64,000 nt of DNA, taken from the NCBI GenBank assembly GCA_046346965.1, contig JAXMHB010000007.1:62001-126000 (forward strand), read 5' to 3'. The notes under the pieces are model-generated. The model did no database searches. It saw only the letters and a list, made by a program, of their open reading frames with translations, and was not told where the DNA came from. Positions 42,902 through 53,211 of this stretch are shown here, piece after piece (the stretch's first letter is position 1; each line of letters starts with the position of its first letter). A program made the position numbers and the translations under genes. Source of the stretch: JAXMHB01 sp046346965 (GTDB taxonomy: Bacteria > Pseudomonadota > Gammaproteobacteria > Xanthomonadales > SZUA-5).

Positions 42902-44080
42902 TCAGCACTCTGGCCGCTGGCCGTCAGCGACGCGAAACGGCAGGTGCTCGGCGATCTGGCGCTGGTACTCGCGCAGCGCCTGCGATTCGCGGTCGATCGC
43001 GGCACGGATGGCGCGGCGAAAGTCCGGACGGGCGATGTAATGCGCCGAGCGCGTGCGCGTCGGCACGAAGCCGCGCGCGATCTTGTGCTCGCCCTGGGCG
43101 CCGGGTTCGAAGCGCCGCAGTCCGCGCCGCAGCGCGTACTCCAGCCCCTGGTAGTAGCACAGTTCGAAATGCAGATCGGCGTAGTCGGCGCGCGCGCCCC
43201 AGTAGCGGCCGTACAGGGTGGTACTGGAGGAAAAGAACAGCGCCGCGGCCTCGATGCGGCCGGCGCGGCGGGCCAGCGCGGTGTGGAACTGGGTCGGCAT
43301 GCGCGCGCAGATCAGCGAGAAGAAGTCGCGCGTCAGTGCCGGCGTATTGCCTTTGCGATCAAAGGTTTCCAGATACAGCGCGTGCAGATCGTCGAGCTCG
43401 GCCTCGCAGAGTTCAGTACCGTCCACCCAGGCGATGTCGAGCCCATGACTATGGGCGCGGCGGCGCTCGTGGCGGATGTTCTTGCGTTTCTTGTGATTGA
43501 ACTCGGCCAGCAGCGCGTCGAAGTCGGCATAGCCCGGATTGTGAAAGTGGTACTGCCAGTCGAAACGCGGCAACCAGGGGTCGTGCGCGCAGGCGCCGGC
43601 ATCGGCCTCGCAGGGAAAATTGATGTGCGCGCTCGACAGCCGCGTGCGCAGCACGAACTGCTCCAGCGCCAGGCGCACGCGGTGGCGCAAGGCGGTGGCC
43701 TGCGGGCCGTCGCCGACCAGCAGGCGCGGTCCCGGTACTGGCGTGTAGGGCACGCCGATCAGCAGCTTGGGGTAGTAGGGCACGCGATGGTGCAGATAGG
43801 CATCGGCCCAGGCCCAGTCGAACACGAACTCGCCGTGCGAATTGCCTTTCAGATAGGCCGGCAGCGCCGCCACGCAGGCGCCGTCCTGCAGCAGCAACAG
43901 CGGCATCGGCGTCCAGCCGAGGTCCTGACGCAGACTGCCGCTCTGCTCCAGCGCGCTCAGGAAGGCATGGCGGACGAAGGGCTGATCGTCGGCGCCGAGC
44001 AGGCGATCCCAGTCCGCCGCGGCGATCTCGGTCACGCTGGCGCGGGCGCTGAGCTGTAGCGGGCTGGGGGCGGCGGTCAT
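42902..44080 (-). CDS. DUF482 / FemAB-like GNAT-fold acyltransferase
   Basis: 392 residues matching DUF482 (peptidogalycan biosynthesis/recognition) along their length: FVRHAFLSALEQSGS, VFDWAWADAYLHH, YYPKLLIGVPYTPVPGPRLL, NFPCEADA, NHKKRKNIRHERRR and FEPGAQGEHKIARGF. The fold resembles FemAB/GNAT aminoacyl or acyl transferases; the substrate is not known. It is 35 bases downstream of the epimerase gene and probably co-transcribed with trxB. Confidence 0.85.
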   Translation of the reverse strand: MTAAPSPLQLSARASVTEIAAADWDRLLGADDQPFVRHAFLSALEQSGSLRQDLGWTPMPLLLLQDGACVAALPAYLKGNSHGEFVFDWAWADAYLHHRVPYYPKLLIGVPYTPVPGPRLLVGDGPQATALRHRVRLALEQFVLRTRLSSAHINFPCEADAGACAHDPWLPRFDWQYHFHNPGYADFDALLAEFNHKKRKNIRHERRRAHSHGLDIAWVDGTELCEAELDDLHALYLETFDRKGNTPALTRDFFSLICARMPTQFHTALARRAGRIEAAALFFSSSTTLYGRYWGARADYADLHFELCYYQGLEYALRRGLRRFEPGAQGEHKIARGFVPTRTRSAHYIARPDFRRAIRAAIDRESQALREYQRQIAEHLPFRVADGQRPEC

Positions 44081-44115
44081 GCGCGGACGCTACCCGCGGC
44101 GGCGTCGCAATACCA

Positions 44116-44958
44116 TCACGAGCGCGTGGACGGCTGGAAGCCGCGCGGCTGGTAGCCGAGCTCGGCGCGCGCCGGCGCGGCATCAAACAGCTGATCGCGC
44201 GCCATCCGCGCCAGCGAGTCGCGCTGCAGCGCCGCTTGCGCATGGCCGCCGGACAGCCGCAGCAGCCAGCCGGCCGGCAGCGGCACCGGCATGGCATAGG
44301 TGTTGCCGGCCAGCGCGGCGCGGCGGATCAGCTGGCGCAGCGTCAGCGTCTCGCCGCCGGGCAGATCGTAAGCGCGATGGCCGCGTCCAGGCTGCCGCCA
44401 CGCCGCGTGGACGGCGCTCGCCAAGTCGGCCGCGTGCACCGGCTGCCGGCGCGCGTGGGCGGCGGCGCCGAGCAGCCAGGGGTAGACGTGCCAGCGCGCG
44501 GCGAGCGCGCCGATGCGGGCGACCAGATCGCTGGGGTCGCCGTAGATCAGCGTCGGCCGCAGCAGCGTGGTGCCGACACCGAGGCGCGCGCCCTCGGCCT
44601 GCAGTGCGGACTCGGCATCGGACAGCCGCTGCGCCAGCGCGCGCTCGGCGGCGGCGCTGGAATCGCGTTTGGTGTGGACGCTGGTCGAGCTCAAGCTGAG
44701 GATCTGCCGCAGCGCGGGCGTCGGTGGCTGGCGCTGCAGCCAGCCGACGAAGGCGTCCAGCGGCCCCAGGTTGATCCAGGCCGCGCAGTCCGCCGGCGCC
44801 GGCGGCGCGCTGGCCAGATCGGCCTCGATCCATTGAAGCCCGGGCGCTTCCGGGTGGGCGCGGCGGCTCAGTGCGCAGACCGCCACCGCCTCGGCCGCCA
44901 GCCGCTCACGCAGCGCGACGCCCGCGGCGGTGGTGGCGCCGCTCAGCCAGACGCGCAC
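44116..44958 (-). CDS. NAD-dependent epimerase/SDR-family protein
   Basis: About 280 residues of the atypical extended SDR type (YeeZ-like). The Rossmann start is VWLSGATTAAGVAL. SSTSVHTKRD supplies the active-site serine region, TTLLRPTLIYGDPSD follows, and AYDLPGGETLTLRQLIRR is in the substrate domain. GTG at 44958 begins 10 bases after the trxB stop and fits the fold start. A nucleotide-sugar or sugar-like substrate is likely but not predictable. Confidence 0.78.
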   Translation of the reverse strand: MRVWLSGATTAAGVALRERLAAEAVAVCALSRRAHPEAPGLQWIEADLASAPPAPADCAAWINLGPLDAFVGWLQRQPPTPALRQILSLSSTSVHTKRDSSAAAERALAQRLSDAESALQAEGARLGVGTTLLRPTLIYGDPSDLVARIGALAARWHVYPWLLGAAAHARRQPVHAADLASAVHAAWRQPGRGHRAYDLPGGETLTLRQLIRRAALAGNTYAMPVPLPAGWLLRLSGGHAQAALQRDSLARMARDQLFDAAPARAELGYQPRGFQPSTRS

Positions 44959-44968
44959 GCGGCGGCGC

Positions 44969-45913
44969 TCAGCCGTGCTGTTCCAGATAGCGGTCGGCGT
45001 CGAGCGCTGCCATGCAGCCGGAGCCGGCCGAGGTGATTGCCTGTCGATAGATCTGGTCGGCGACATCGCCGGCGGCGAACACGCCCGGGATGCTGGTCAT
45101 CGTCGCCATGCCCTGACTGCCGCTGCGCACCTTCAGGTAGCCGTTGTCCATCTCCAGCTGGCCGGCAAAGATGCCGGTGTTGGGCGAGTGGCCGATGGCG
45201 ATGAACAGCCCGTGCACGGCGATGTCGCGCGTCTCGCCGCCCTCGCGCGGCGCGATCCGCACGCCGGTGACGCCGGAGGCATCGCCCAGGACCTCGGCCA
45301 CCTCGTGATTCCAGATCACCTCGATATTGGCTTTGGCAAACAGCTTGTCCTGCAGGATCTTCTCGGCGCGGAACTTGTCGCGACGATGGATCACCGTGAC
45401 CTTCCGCGCGATGTTCGACAGGTACAGGGCTTCCTCGACCGCGGTATTGCCGCCGCCGATGACGGCGACCTCCTGCTGCCGGTAGAAGAAGCCATCGCAG
45501 GTGGCGCAGGCGGACACACCACGGCCGCGGTAGGCGGTCTCGCTGTCGATGCCGAGGTACTTGGCGGAAGCGCCGGTGGCGATGATCAGCGCGTCACAGG
45601 TGTAGGTGCCGGCGTCGCCGATCAGCTTGAACGGGCGCGATCCCAGCTCCGCCGTATGGATGTGATCGAACACGATCTCCGTGTCGAAGCGCTCGGCGTG
45701 CGCCTTCATGCGCTCCATCAGGCCGGGGCCGGTCAGTCCGTGCACATCGCCGGGCCAGTTGTCGACCTCGGTCGTGGTCATCAGCTGACCGCCGGCATCG
45801 ACGCCGGTCACCAGCACCGGCTTCAGATTGGCGCGTGCGGCATACACGGCGGCGGCGTAGCCGGCAGGTCCGGAGCCCAGGATCAGGACGCGGCAGTGTT
45901 TGGGGTGGCTCAT
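44969..45913 (-). CDS. trxB: Thioredoxin-disulfide reductase
   Basis: 314 residues. Reduces thioredoxin with NADPH through FAD and a redox disulfide. FAD-binding GSGPAGYAAAVYAARA, redox centre CATCDGFF, NADPH motif GGGNTAVEEALYLS and C-terminal FAD motif GVFAAGDVADQIYRQ are all intact. ATG at 45913 follows GGAGCCTCCCG. It probably leads a small operon with the epimerase and DUF482 genes. Confidence 0.97.
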   Translation of the reverse strand: MSHPKHCRVLILGSGPAGYAAAVYAARANLKPVLVTGVDAGGQLMTTTEVDNWPGDVHGLTGPGLMERMKAHAERFDTEIVFDHIHTAELGSRPFKLIGDAGTYTCDALIIATGASAKYLGIDSETAYRGRGVSACATCDGFFYRQQEVAVIGGGNTAVEEALYLSNIARKVTVIHRRDKFRAEKILQDKLFAKANIEVIWNHEVAEVLGDASGVTGVRIAPREGGETRDIAVHGLFIAIGHSPNTGIFAGQLEMDNGYLKVRSGSQGMATMTSIPGVFAAGDVADQIYRQAITSAGSGCMAALDADRYLEQHG

Positions 45914-45974
45914 CGGGAGGCTCCAGACAGTGGGGACGCAAGACGGCACGAATAGGGGGCGAGGGCGGCCGATT

Positions 45975-48900
45975 TCAAGAGGCGCGCGCCTGCGCCAGCC
46001 AGCGCTGCAGCTCCGCCAGCGGCAGCGCGTGGCTGTAGTAGAAGCCCTGCGCGTACTCGCACTGCAGCTCGCGGATGCAGCCCAGATCGGCCGCGCTCTC
46101 GACGCCCTCGGCCACTACCTGCAGGCCGAGGTTGTGGCCCAGGCCCACCACCGAGCGGCAGATCGCGGCGGCGCCGGCATCGGTGGCGACGCCGCGGACG
46201 AAGGATTTGTCGATCTTGAGCTTCTGCACCGGGAACTGCCGCAGATGCGCCAACGAGGAATAGCCGGTGCCGAAATCGTCAATGACCAAGCCGACCCCTA
46301 GCTCGCGCAGCCGCGTCAGCGTGTGGATGCCGCGGTCGCGATCATCCATCAGCACGCTCTCGGTCAGTTCAAACTCGATGCGTGCCGCCGGCAGCGCTGC
46401 CGCCGCCAGCGCGCGCTGCACCGTATGCACCAGATCGGCATCGCGAAACTGCACCAGCGACAGATTGATCGCCAGTCGCAGCGGCTCGCCGGCGCTGCGA
46501 TCGAGTTCGGCCAGATCGTGGATGGCGCGCTCGATCACCCAGCTGCCCAGCGCCACGATCATGCCGCTGCTCTCGGCCAGCGGGATGAAGCGATCCGGGC
46601 CGACCAGTCCCAGCGTCGGGTGCTGCCAGCGCAGCAGCGCCTCGATGGCATCGACGCGCCCCAGGCGCAGGTTCATCACCGGCTGGTAGTGCAGCACGAA
46701 CTCGCGCTGGTTCAGCGCCCGCGCCAGATCGTCCAGCAGCGCCTTGCGTTCCAGCAGTTCCACATGCAGCCGCTCGGTGAAGAAGCGGTAGGTGTTCCGG
46801 CCCTCGGCCTTGGCGTGATACATGGCCAGATCGGCCTTGCGCAGCAGCTGTTCGGCGTCCACATCGTCGTTGGGGCACAGCGTCACGCCGACGCTGACGC
46901 CCACGTGCACGCGCTGGCCGTCGAGATCGAAGGGCAGGCCGATGACCTCGATGACGCGGGCCGCCAAGGCCGCTGCCGCGGCCGGCTCGCCGGGCTCGGG
47001 CAGCAGGATGGCAAACTCGTCGCCGCCCAGGCGGGCGACGGTGTCGCCGGCATCGACACAGCCCTGCAGCCGCTGCGCCACCGCCTTCAGCAGGGCATCG
47101 CCGACGGTGTGCCCGAGGCTGTCATTGGCCAGCTTGAAGTGATCCAGATCCAGGAACAACAGCGCCAGCAAGCCCTCGTTGCGCACGCACTGCAGCGTGG
47201 CCTGCTGCAGGCGGTCGTTGAACAGCGCGCGATTCGGTAGTCCGGTCAGGGTGTCGTGGGTGGCCAGTTGCCGCACCTGCGCCTCGGCCTGACGGCGCTC
47301 GGTCTCGTCGCTGATCTGGATGTTGTAAAGGCCGCCGTCCGGACCGCGCCAGTAGCTCACTGAGACGTCGGCCGGGAACTCGCTGCCGTCGCGTCGGCGC
47401 GCGCTCAAATGCAGGATGCGGCTGGCGACGCGATTGCCGTAGGCGCCCTCGCTGGGCGTCTCCAGCGCCTCGTTGCGCGGGTCCCAGGGCAGCAGACGAT
47501 GGAAATACTGGCCGCAAACCTCGGCCTCGCGCCAGCCGAACATCTGCTCGCCGCTGCGATTGAGCGTGCGGATCAGGCCGTCGTCGTCCATTTGGATCAG
47601 CGCGTCGTGCTGCAGCTCGGTCACCGATTTGAACTGGCGCGCCGAGGCCAGCAGCTGCTCGTGGCTGCTCGCCAGTTGGTTGGCGTAGGTGTTGAAGACG
47701 CGCGCCAGCAGGCCGAGTTCGTCCTCGCGACGGGCATCCAGCTGGACGCCGGCCGCAGGTTCGGCCAATGCCAACTGGTGCGCCATCGTGCGGATCGGCG
47801 CCACCAGATACTGGCGCACCATCCAGCCGGCGCCGACGATCACCACCAGTATGGCCAGCGCCAGCGCCAGGGTGACGCGCACGATCACCGCCATCACCGC
47901 CTCGTGTACCAGCCGCGCCGGCTGCACCACCGCCAGCTGCCAGTGGTTGCCGGGGAATTGCAGCGCGGTGACCAGCACCGGCTCATGCAGGAAGGCATCG
48001 GTGGCGAGGGTGCCTTGGCGCACCACCGCAGCGCTGCTGCCAGCGTCAGCCAACTGACGGGCGATGCGCAGCGCCTCGCTGGCATCGATCGCCGGGCTGG
48101 CGGCGTCCAGGGCCTGCGCGCGCTCGCTCAACGCAGGCGTGTCGGCGAGCGCCGGCTGCGGACGCAGGAAGTCGGCCAGTTCGGCGAATTCCGGCAGCTC
48201 GCTGGCCATGCCGCCCAGCGCCAGCGCGGCGCTGGGTCGCAGGCTGTGGCCGGTTTCACGACCGAAACCCTGCGGAATGGTGATGAACACGCCATTGCGA
48301 TCAATCGCGAAGGCGTAGCCGTGCAGCGCCGAGCCGCGGTTGGCCAGGAACTGCTGCAGCCCGGACAGACGCAGATCGACCGTGCTGACGCCGGTGAACT
48401 GAGCCGCATGCCACATCGGCACGCTGCAGGTGACCATCGGCTCGCCGGTGTACGGGTCCTGATACGAGCGCGACCAGTAGCACTGCCCGGGACGCTGGTA
48501 GCGCGCCGGCACATACCATTCCTCCTGGTGGTAGCCAGGGCCATCGGCGCGGTTGTAGTCGTCGTAGTAGGCCAGACGGCCATCGGCATTGCGCCCCCAG
48601 AAGAAGCTGCGCCGCGCCACGCCGGGTGCAAAGGCGCCGGGCTCGGGCCAGATGCCGCCGCCGGCGATCAGATCGCCGTGTTGTTCGAGGTCGATCAGAT
48701 TGGGGATCAGCGCTTGCCACAGCGCCGCATCCTTGGGCAGCAGCTCGCCCAGATTGGCCAGCGAGGCAGCCACGCCCTCGGCCAGCGCCAGTTGCTGGCC
48801 CATCTCGCTGGCCAGTCGCTGCGCCGCACTGCTGGCCAGGCCGCTCTCGCGCTCGCGCAGCAGCTGATAGCCCTGCGCGTAGAACACCAGCAGCACCGCC

Positions 48901-49001
48901 GACAGCATCATGGCGACGCCCAGCAGCACGCCAACCAGCACTTTCAGCTGCAGGCTGCGCCGAAACGGAACGCGCGCGGGCGTGCTGGCGGGCTCAGGCA
49001 C
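45975..49001 (-). CDS. Membrane dCache-HAMP-PAS-GGDEF-EAL c-di-GMP signalling protein
   Basis: 1008 residues. Membrane helix 20-42, periplasmic double-Cache sensor about 45-365, second helix about 370-395, HAMP 395-450, PAS 455-570, GGDEF 575-745, EAL 755-1000. GGDEF (659-663) and EAL (787-789) are intact, as is DDFGTGYSS. The RxxD inhibitory site before GGDEF is not present (DAGD). GTG at 49001 follows GGGAGC; no closer ATG fits. The sensor may bind amino acids or carboxylates, as other dCache domains do. Confidence 0.92.
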   Translation of the reverse strand: MPEPASTPARVPFRRSLQLKVLVGVLLGVAMMLSAVLLVFYAQGYQLLRERESGLASSAAQRLASEMGQQLALAEGVAASLANLGELLPKDAALWQALIPNLIDLEQHGDLIAGGGIWPEPGAFAPGVARRSFFWGRNADGRLAYYDDYNRADGPGYHQEEWYVPARYQRPGQCYWSRSYQDPYTGEPMVTCSVPMWHAAQFTGVSTVDLRLSGLQQFLANRGSALHGYAFAIDRNGVFITIPQGFGRETGHSLRPSAALALGGMASELPEFAELADFLRPQPALADTPALSERAQALDAASPAIDASEALRIARQLADAGSSAAVVRQGTLATDAFLHEPVLVTALQFPGNHWQLAVVQPARLVHEAVMAVIVRVTLALALAILVVIVGAGWMVRQYLVAPIRTMAHQLALAEPAAGVQLDARREDELGLLARVFNTYANQLASSHEQLLASARQFKSVTELQHDALIQMDDDGLIRTLNRSGEQMFGWREAEVCGQYFHRLLPWDPRNEALETPSEGAYGNRVASRILHLSARRRDGSEFPADVSVSYWRGPDGGLYNIQISDETERRQAEAQVRQLATHDTLTGLPNRALFNDRLQQATLQCVRNEGLLALLFLDLDHFKLANDSLGHTVGDALLKAVAQRLQGCVDAGDTVARLGGDEFAILLPEPGEPAAAAALAARVIEVIGLPFDLDGQRVHVGVSVGVTLCPNDDVDAEQLLRKADLAMYHAKAEGRNTYRFFTERLHVELLERKALLDDLARALNQREFVLHYQPVMNLRLGRVDAIEALLRWQHPTLGLVGPDRFIPLAESSGMIVALGSWVIERAIHDLAELDRSAGEPLRLAINLSLVQFRDADLVHTVQRALAAAALPAARIEFELTESVLMDDRDRGIHTLTRLRELGVGLVIDDFGTGYSSLAHLRQFPVQKLKIDKSFVRGVATDAGAAAICRSVVGLGHNLGLQVVAEGVESAADLGCIRELQCEYAQGFYYSHALPLAELQRWLAQARAS

Positions 49002-49180
49002 GGCGCCGCTCCCGGGGAACTGCAGTCGCCGGGTACGGGCAAGGCGTTAGCGTCCGCAAGGCGCGGCGTAGGCTCAGAGCAGTCCCCACAGTGTCTCCCC
49101 AGGGCGACAACGCTCGCACGAGCGGCGCAGCGATGCAATCGCGCGCGACCGGCCGGATCTGCCCGGCCGGGCGCATTCGC

Positions 49181-50752
49181 TCAGCGGCGCAGAATGGCGC
49201 CCAGCAGGCCGCGGACGACCTGTCGACCGAGCTGATTACCGACCGTACGCACCATCGATTTGGCAAAGGCCTCGCCCACGCTCTGGCGGCTGCTGGCGCG
49301 CGGCGCCGCGGGGGCGCGCGGGGCCGGAGCCGGGCGCGGTGCCGGCGCGCGCGGTCGCGGCGTCGGCGCGGGCGCCGGTGCCGGCTGCGGCTTCGAGGCC
49401 CACGGCCAGTTCAGCGTCCAACCACCGCTCTCGGCGGCCGGCGGCGGTGCGGCCGGCGCCTCGGCGGCCTCGTTGCGCTGCTTGAGGACCTCGTAGGCAG
49501 ACTCGCGGTCGATCGCCTGATCGTACTTGGCGCCCACGGGACTCGCGGCGCGCAGCGCCTGGCGCTCTTCCGGCGTGATCGCGCCGATGCGGCAGCCCGG
49601 CGTCAGCACAAAGGCGCGCTCGACCATGCCCGGGCGGCCGCCTTCCTCCAGGAAAGACACCAGCGCCTCACCCACGCCCAGTTGGGTGATCACGTCCGCC
49701 ACCTTCAGCGCCGGGTTCGGCACAAAGGTCTCGGCCGCGGTCTTGACCGCCTTCTGATCGCGCGGCGTGAACGCGCGCAGCGCATGCTGCACGCGATGCC
49801 CCAGCTGCCCGAGGATGGCGTTGGGCACGTCGTCCGGGTTCTGGCTGCAGAAATACACGCCGACGCCCTTGGAACGGATCAGTCGCACCACCTGTTCGAC
49901 GCGCTGCACCAGCGAGGCCGGCGCGTCCTGGAACAACAGATGCGCCTCGTCGAAGAAGAACACCAGCCGCGGCTTGTCCAGATCGCCCACTTCGGGCAGC
50001 TGTTCGAACAGCTCCGACAGCAGCCACAGCAGGAAGCTCGAATACAGTTTGGGTTTCAGGATCAGCTGCTCGGCGCTCATCAGGTTGATGACGCCCCGAC
50101 CCTGCGGATCGACGCGGAAGAACTCGCCCAGCTCGAAAGCGGGTTCGCCGAAAAAGGCCTTGGCGCCGGCATCTTCCAGCCCGAGCAGCCCGCGCTGCAC
50201 GGCGGCGATCGAGGCACTCGACACCAGCCCGTATTCCTGCGAGATCGCCTTGGCGTTCTCGGCCACGTAGTTCAGCAGCGCGCGCAGGTCGGCCAGATCG
50301 ATCAGCAGCAGCCCTTCCTCGTCGGCGACGCGGAAGGCGATGTTCAGCACGCCTTCCTGGACCTCGTTCAACTCCATCAGCCGTGCCAGCAGGATCGGGC
50401 CCATCTCGGAGATCGTGGTGCGCAGCGGGTGGCCGTTCTGACCGTAGATATCCCAGCACACCACTGGATTGGCGCCGGCCTGCCAACTCTGCTCGATACC
50501 GAGCAACTTCAGGCGGTTGCGCAACTTGTCGCTGAGCGTCGCCGGCTGCGAGAGCCCGGCCAGATCGCCTTTGACGTCGGCCAGGAACACCGGCACGCCC
50601 TGCTTGGAGAATTCTTCCGCCAGCAGCATCAGCGACACGCTCTTGCCGGTGCCGGTGGCGCCGGCGATCAGGCCGTGGCGGTTGGCGTACTTGCTGAGCA
50701 AGACCAGCTCGCGCGGGCCGCGTGCGATCGGAAGCAGACCAGGTTGTGTCAT
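49181..50752 (-). CDS. HerA-like ATPase of the DUF853 (YjgR) family
   Basis: 523 residues. P-loop ATPase with Walker A AGATGTGKS (about 30-38), LADVKGDLAGLS, Walker B LVFFFDEAHLLF and the arginine-finger-like VYFCSQNPDDVP. It matches E. coli YjgR along its length and adds an Ala/Pro-rich linker (about 425-485) before a conserved C-terminal tail. Function is unknown; HerA/FtsK relatives translocate DNA. ATG at 50752 has GAGGA upstream; the ATG at 50761 overlaps that site. Confidence 0.88.
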   Translation of the reverse strand: MTQPGLLPIARGPRELVLLSKYANRHGLIAGATGTGKSVSLMLLAEEFSKQGVPVFLADVKGDLAGLSQPATLSDKLRNRLKLLGIEQSWQAGANPVVCWDIYGQNGHPLRTTISEMGPILLARLMELNEVQEGVLNIAFRVADEEGLLLIDLADLRALLNYVAENAKAISQEYGLVSSASIAAVQRGLLGLEDAGAKAFFGEPAFELGEFFRVDPQGRGVINLMSAEQLILKPKLYSSFLLWLLSELFEQLPEVGDLDKPRLVFFFDEAHLLFQDAPASLVQRVEQVVRLIRSKGVGVYFCSQNPDDVPNAILGQLGHRVQHALRAFTPRDQKAVKTAAETFVPNPALKVADVITQLGVGEALVSFLEEGGRPGMVERAFVLTPGCRIGAITPEERQALRAASPVGAKYDQAIDRESAYEVLKQRNEAAEAPAAPPPAAESGGWTLNWPWASKPQPAPAPAPTPRPRAPAPRPAPAPRAPAAPRASSRQSVGEAFAKSMVRTVGNQLGRQVVRGLLGAILRR

Positions 50753-50840
50753 GGCGTCCATTCCTCGGAGGAAGTGCCTAGCCTACGGGGAAACACGCTC
50801 GTCGCGTAGCGGGGCGGCAGGCGATGCGCAGCTGCTTGCC

Positions 50841-53051
50841 TCAAGGCGCCGTCAGCGCCGCCATGCAGCTGCGCGCGTTATCGCTGGCATAGGGCGGCAG
50901 CACCGGATAGAAGCGGATGCGCTGGCAGCCATCGCCGGTATCGAAGGGCAGCCAGCGCACCGCCGGGCTGAACTCCAGGCGCAGATCGGCGCTGGGCAGC
51001 TGCTGGAACAGCGCCGTCCACACTTTCAGCGCGCCGGTGGCGCCCGACAGTCGCGTCGGCTGGTTGTCATCGCGGCCCAGCCAGACCACCGCCAGATGCT
51101 CGCCGGTGTAGCCCGCATACCAGCTGTCGCGACCGTCGTCGGAAGTGCCGGTCTTGCCGGCCGAATCGAGTTTGACGCCGCCGCCGTGGCTCAGGCTGGC
51201 GGCGGTGCCCGATAGCGTGGTCTCGTTGAGCGCCACTGTGACCAGCTTGACGACGTCGGCGCCGGAGGCTTCGCCCGACGGTCGCGCGAAGCGCGTCAAC
51301 GGCTGGCCGCGTTCGTCCAGCACCTCGCGCACCGCTACCAGCGGGACGATCTGGCCGCCGCTGGCCAGTCCCTGGTACAGCTGGGTCACCTGCAGCGGGC
51401 TCAGGTCCACGGCGCCGAGGATCAGCGAGGGCTGCGGATCGCCGGGTGCCGTCACACCCAGATTTTGGATCAGCCGGGCCAGCGCGCTGACGCCCACATC
51501 CAGGCCGACGCGCGCGGTGGCCAGGTTGTAGGAGCGCGCCAGCGCATCCACCAGCGGCACCGTGCCGTGGCTCTTGCGGTCATAGTTCTGTGGCGCCCAG
51601 CGTTGGCCGTTCGGCAGTTTCATCGAGAAGGGTTCGTCCGAGATCAGGCTGGCGAGGCTGTAGCGCTCGGCCTGCGATAGAGCCAACAGATAGACGAAGG
51701 GTTTCAGCAGCGAACCGACCGGCCGGCGGGCTTCGAGGGCGCGGTTGAAGCCACTGGCGCGGGCGTCGCGGCCGCCGACCATCGCCAGCACCTCGCCGTC
51801 GCGGGCGCGCGTGACCACCACCGCGCCTTCCAGCGGCTGCTCGCCGGCCACCTTGGCGATGGTCTTGGTCAGCGCGGCCTCGGCCAGTGCCTGCGCGCTG
51901 GGATCAAGCGTGCTCAGCACCGACAGCCCCTCGTTCTGCAAGCGACCCTCGTCGTACTCGCGACGGATCTGCTCGCGCACCATCTGCACGAAGGCCGGGT
52001 AGCGCATGCGCGAGGGCGGTCGCGGCACGATGCCGAGCGGCATTTTCAGCGCCGCGTCGCGCATCTCGGCGCTCAGCAAGCCGGTCTCGACGAACTGGCC
52101 GAGGACGATCTTGCGGCGATTGGTCGCGCGCTCGGGATTGCGGCGCGGATCGTAATAGGACGGCCCCTTGACCAGCCCGACCAGCAGCGCGATCTCCGCT
52201 GGCTCCAGCGCATCCAGCGGGCGGCCGAAATAGAACTCGGCGCCGGCGCCGAAGCCATGCACCGCCAGCGCGCCGTTCTGGCCCATGTAGGCGCGGTTGA
52301 GATAGGCCTCCAGGATGGTGCGCTTGTCAAAACGCGCTTCGATCATCAGAGCCAACCCGATTTCGTAGACCTTGCGGCGGAAGTCGCGCGCATTGCTGAG
52401 CAAGGTGTTCTTGACCAGCTGCTGGGTGATGGTCGAGCCACCCTGCACCCAGCGTCGGGCCTTCAGATTGGCCCACATCGCGCGGGCGATGCCCCAAGGG
52501 TCGACACCGACATGGTCCTTGAAGTTGCGGTCCTCGACCGCCTGAATGCCGGCCACCAGCAGCGCCGGCATCTCGGTCAGCGGCATCGGCAGGCGCTCGG
52601 CGTCGTCGGCCGGCTGGATGGTGGCGATGCGCGCAGGATCGAGGCGCTTGCTGGTCAGCGCCTTGCCGCCCGGCAGCTGACGCAGGCGCGCCACCTTGCC
52701 GCCGCTCAGCACCACCTCGATGCGCTCGGAGGGCTCCAGCCCGTCGCCGAAGCGAAAGCCGCGGGTGTGGATTTCGAAGCGCTCGCCCTGACGGAAATAG
52801 CTGCCCGGCGACACGCTGGTCTGCGCGCTCTGGTAGCGCGCTTCGGCCAGCTCGATCTGCAGCAGGTCGGCGCTGATCGGCAGGCCCGGCGCCAGCACCA
52901 GCGGACGCGCGTACACGCGGCTCGCCACCGGCTGCCGGCTGAGATCGAAACGCGCGTCGATGACGCGGTTCAGATAAACGATGGTGGGACCGGTGGCGCC
53001 GACCACCAGGCCCAGTCCGAACCAGAACAGCCGCCAGAACCAGATCTTCAT
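50841..53051 (-). CDS. mrcB: Penicillin-binding protein 1b, bifunctional peptidoglycan synthase
   Basis: 736 residues. An N-terminal membrane anchor (6-28) and UB2H-like region precede the GT51 glycosyltransferase (catalytic E173 in AVEDRNFKDH; QGGSTITQQLVKN) and the transpeptidase with SLLK (447-450), SYN (507-509) and KTGT (633-636). It polymerises and cross-links peptidoglycan in the periplasm. ATG at 53051 gives the expected short cytoplasmic tail. DUF853 follows on the same strand 88 bases later; the glycosyltransferase gene diverges 160 bases upstream. Confidence 0.95.
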   Translation of the reverse strand: MKIWFWRLFWFGLGLVVGATGPTIVYLNRVIDARFDLSRQPVASRVYARPLVLAPGLPISADLLQIELAEARYQSAQTSVSPGSYFRQGERFEIHTRGFRFGDGLEPSERIEVVLSGGKVARLRQLPGGKALTSKRLDPARIATIQPADDAERLPMPLTEMPALLVAGIQAVEDRNFKDHVGVDPWGIARAMWANLKARRWVQGGSTITQQLVKNTLLSNARDFRRKVYEIGLALMIEARFDKRTILEAYLNRAYMGQNGALAVHGFGAGAEFYFGRPLDALEPAEIALLVGLVKGPSYYDPRRNPERATNRRKIVLGQFVETGLLSAEMRDAALKMPLGIVPRPPSRMRYPAFVQMVREQIRREYDEGRLQNEGLSVLSTLDPSAQALAEAALTKTIAKVAGEQPLEGAVVVTRARDGEVLAMVGGRDARASGFNRALEARRPVGSLLKPFVYLLALSQAERYSLASLISDEPFSMKLPNGQRWAPQNYDRKSHGTVPLVDALARSYNLATARVGLDVGVSALARLIQNLGVTAPGDPQPSLILGAVDLSPLQVTQLYQGLASGGQIVPLVAVREVLDERGQPLTRFARPSGEASGADVVKLVTVALNETTLSGTAASLSHGGGVKLDSAGKTGTSDDGRDSWYAGYTGEHLAVVWLGRDDNQPTRLSGATGALKVWTALFQQLPSADLRLEFSPAVRWLPFDTGDGCQRIRFYPVLPPYASDNARSCMAALTAP

Positions 53052-53211
53052 GGCTGCGGAGCATAAGCGCAGGGGCGGCGGGCGGTGCGGGGCGAAGTCG
53101 GGACGGCGCCGGGCATTCACCAGCCAGCGGGTCTGGCGCGCAGACAGCGGGAACGCCGGCCGCAGGCGCTGGTCTCAGCATCCGCACGCTGCGTCTTGCG
53201 TGCGCCCGTTC

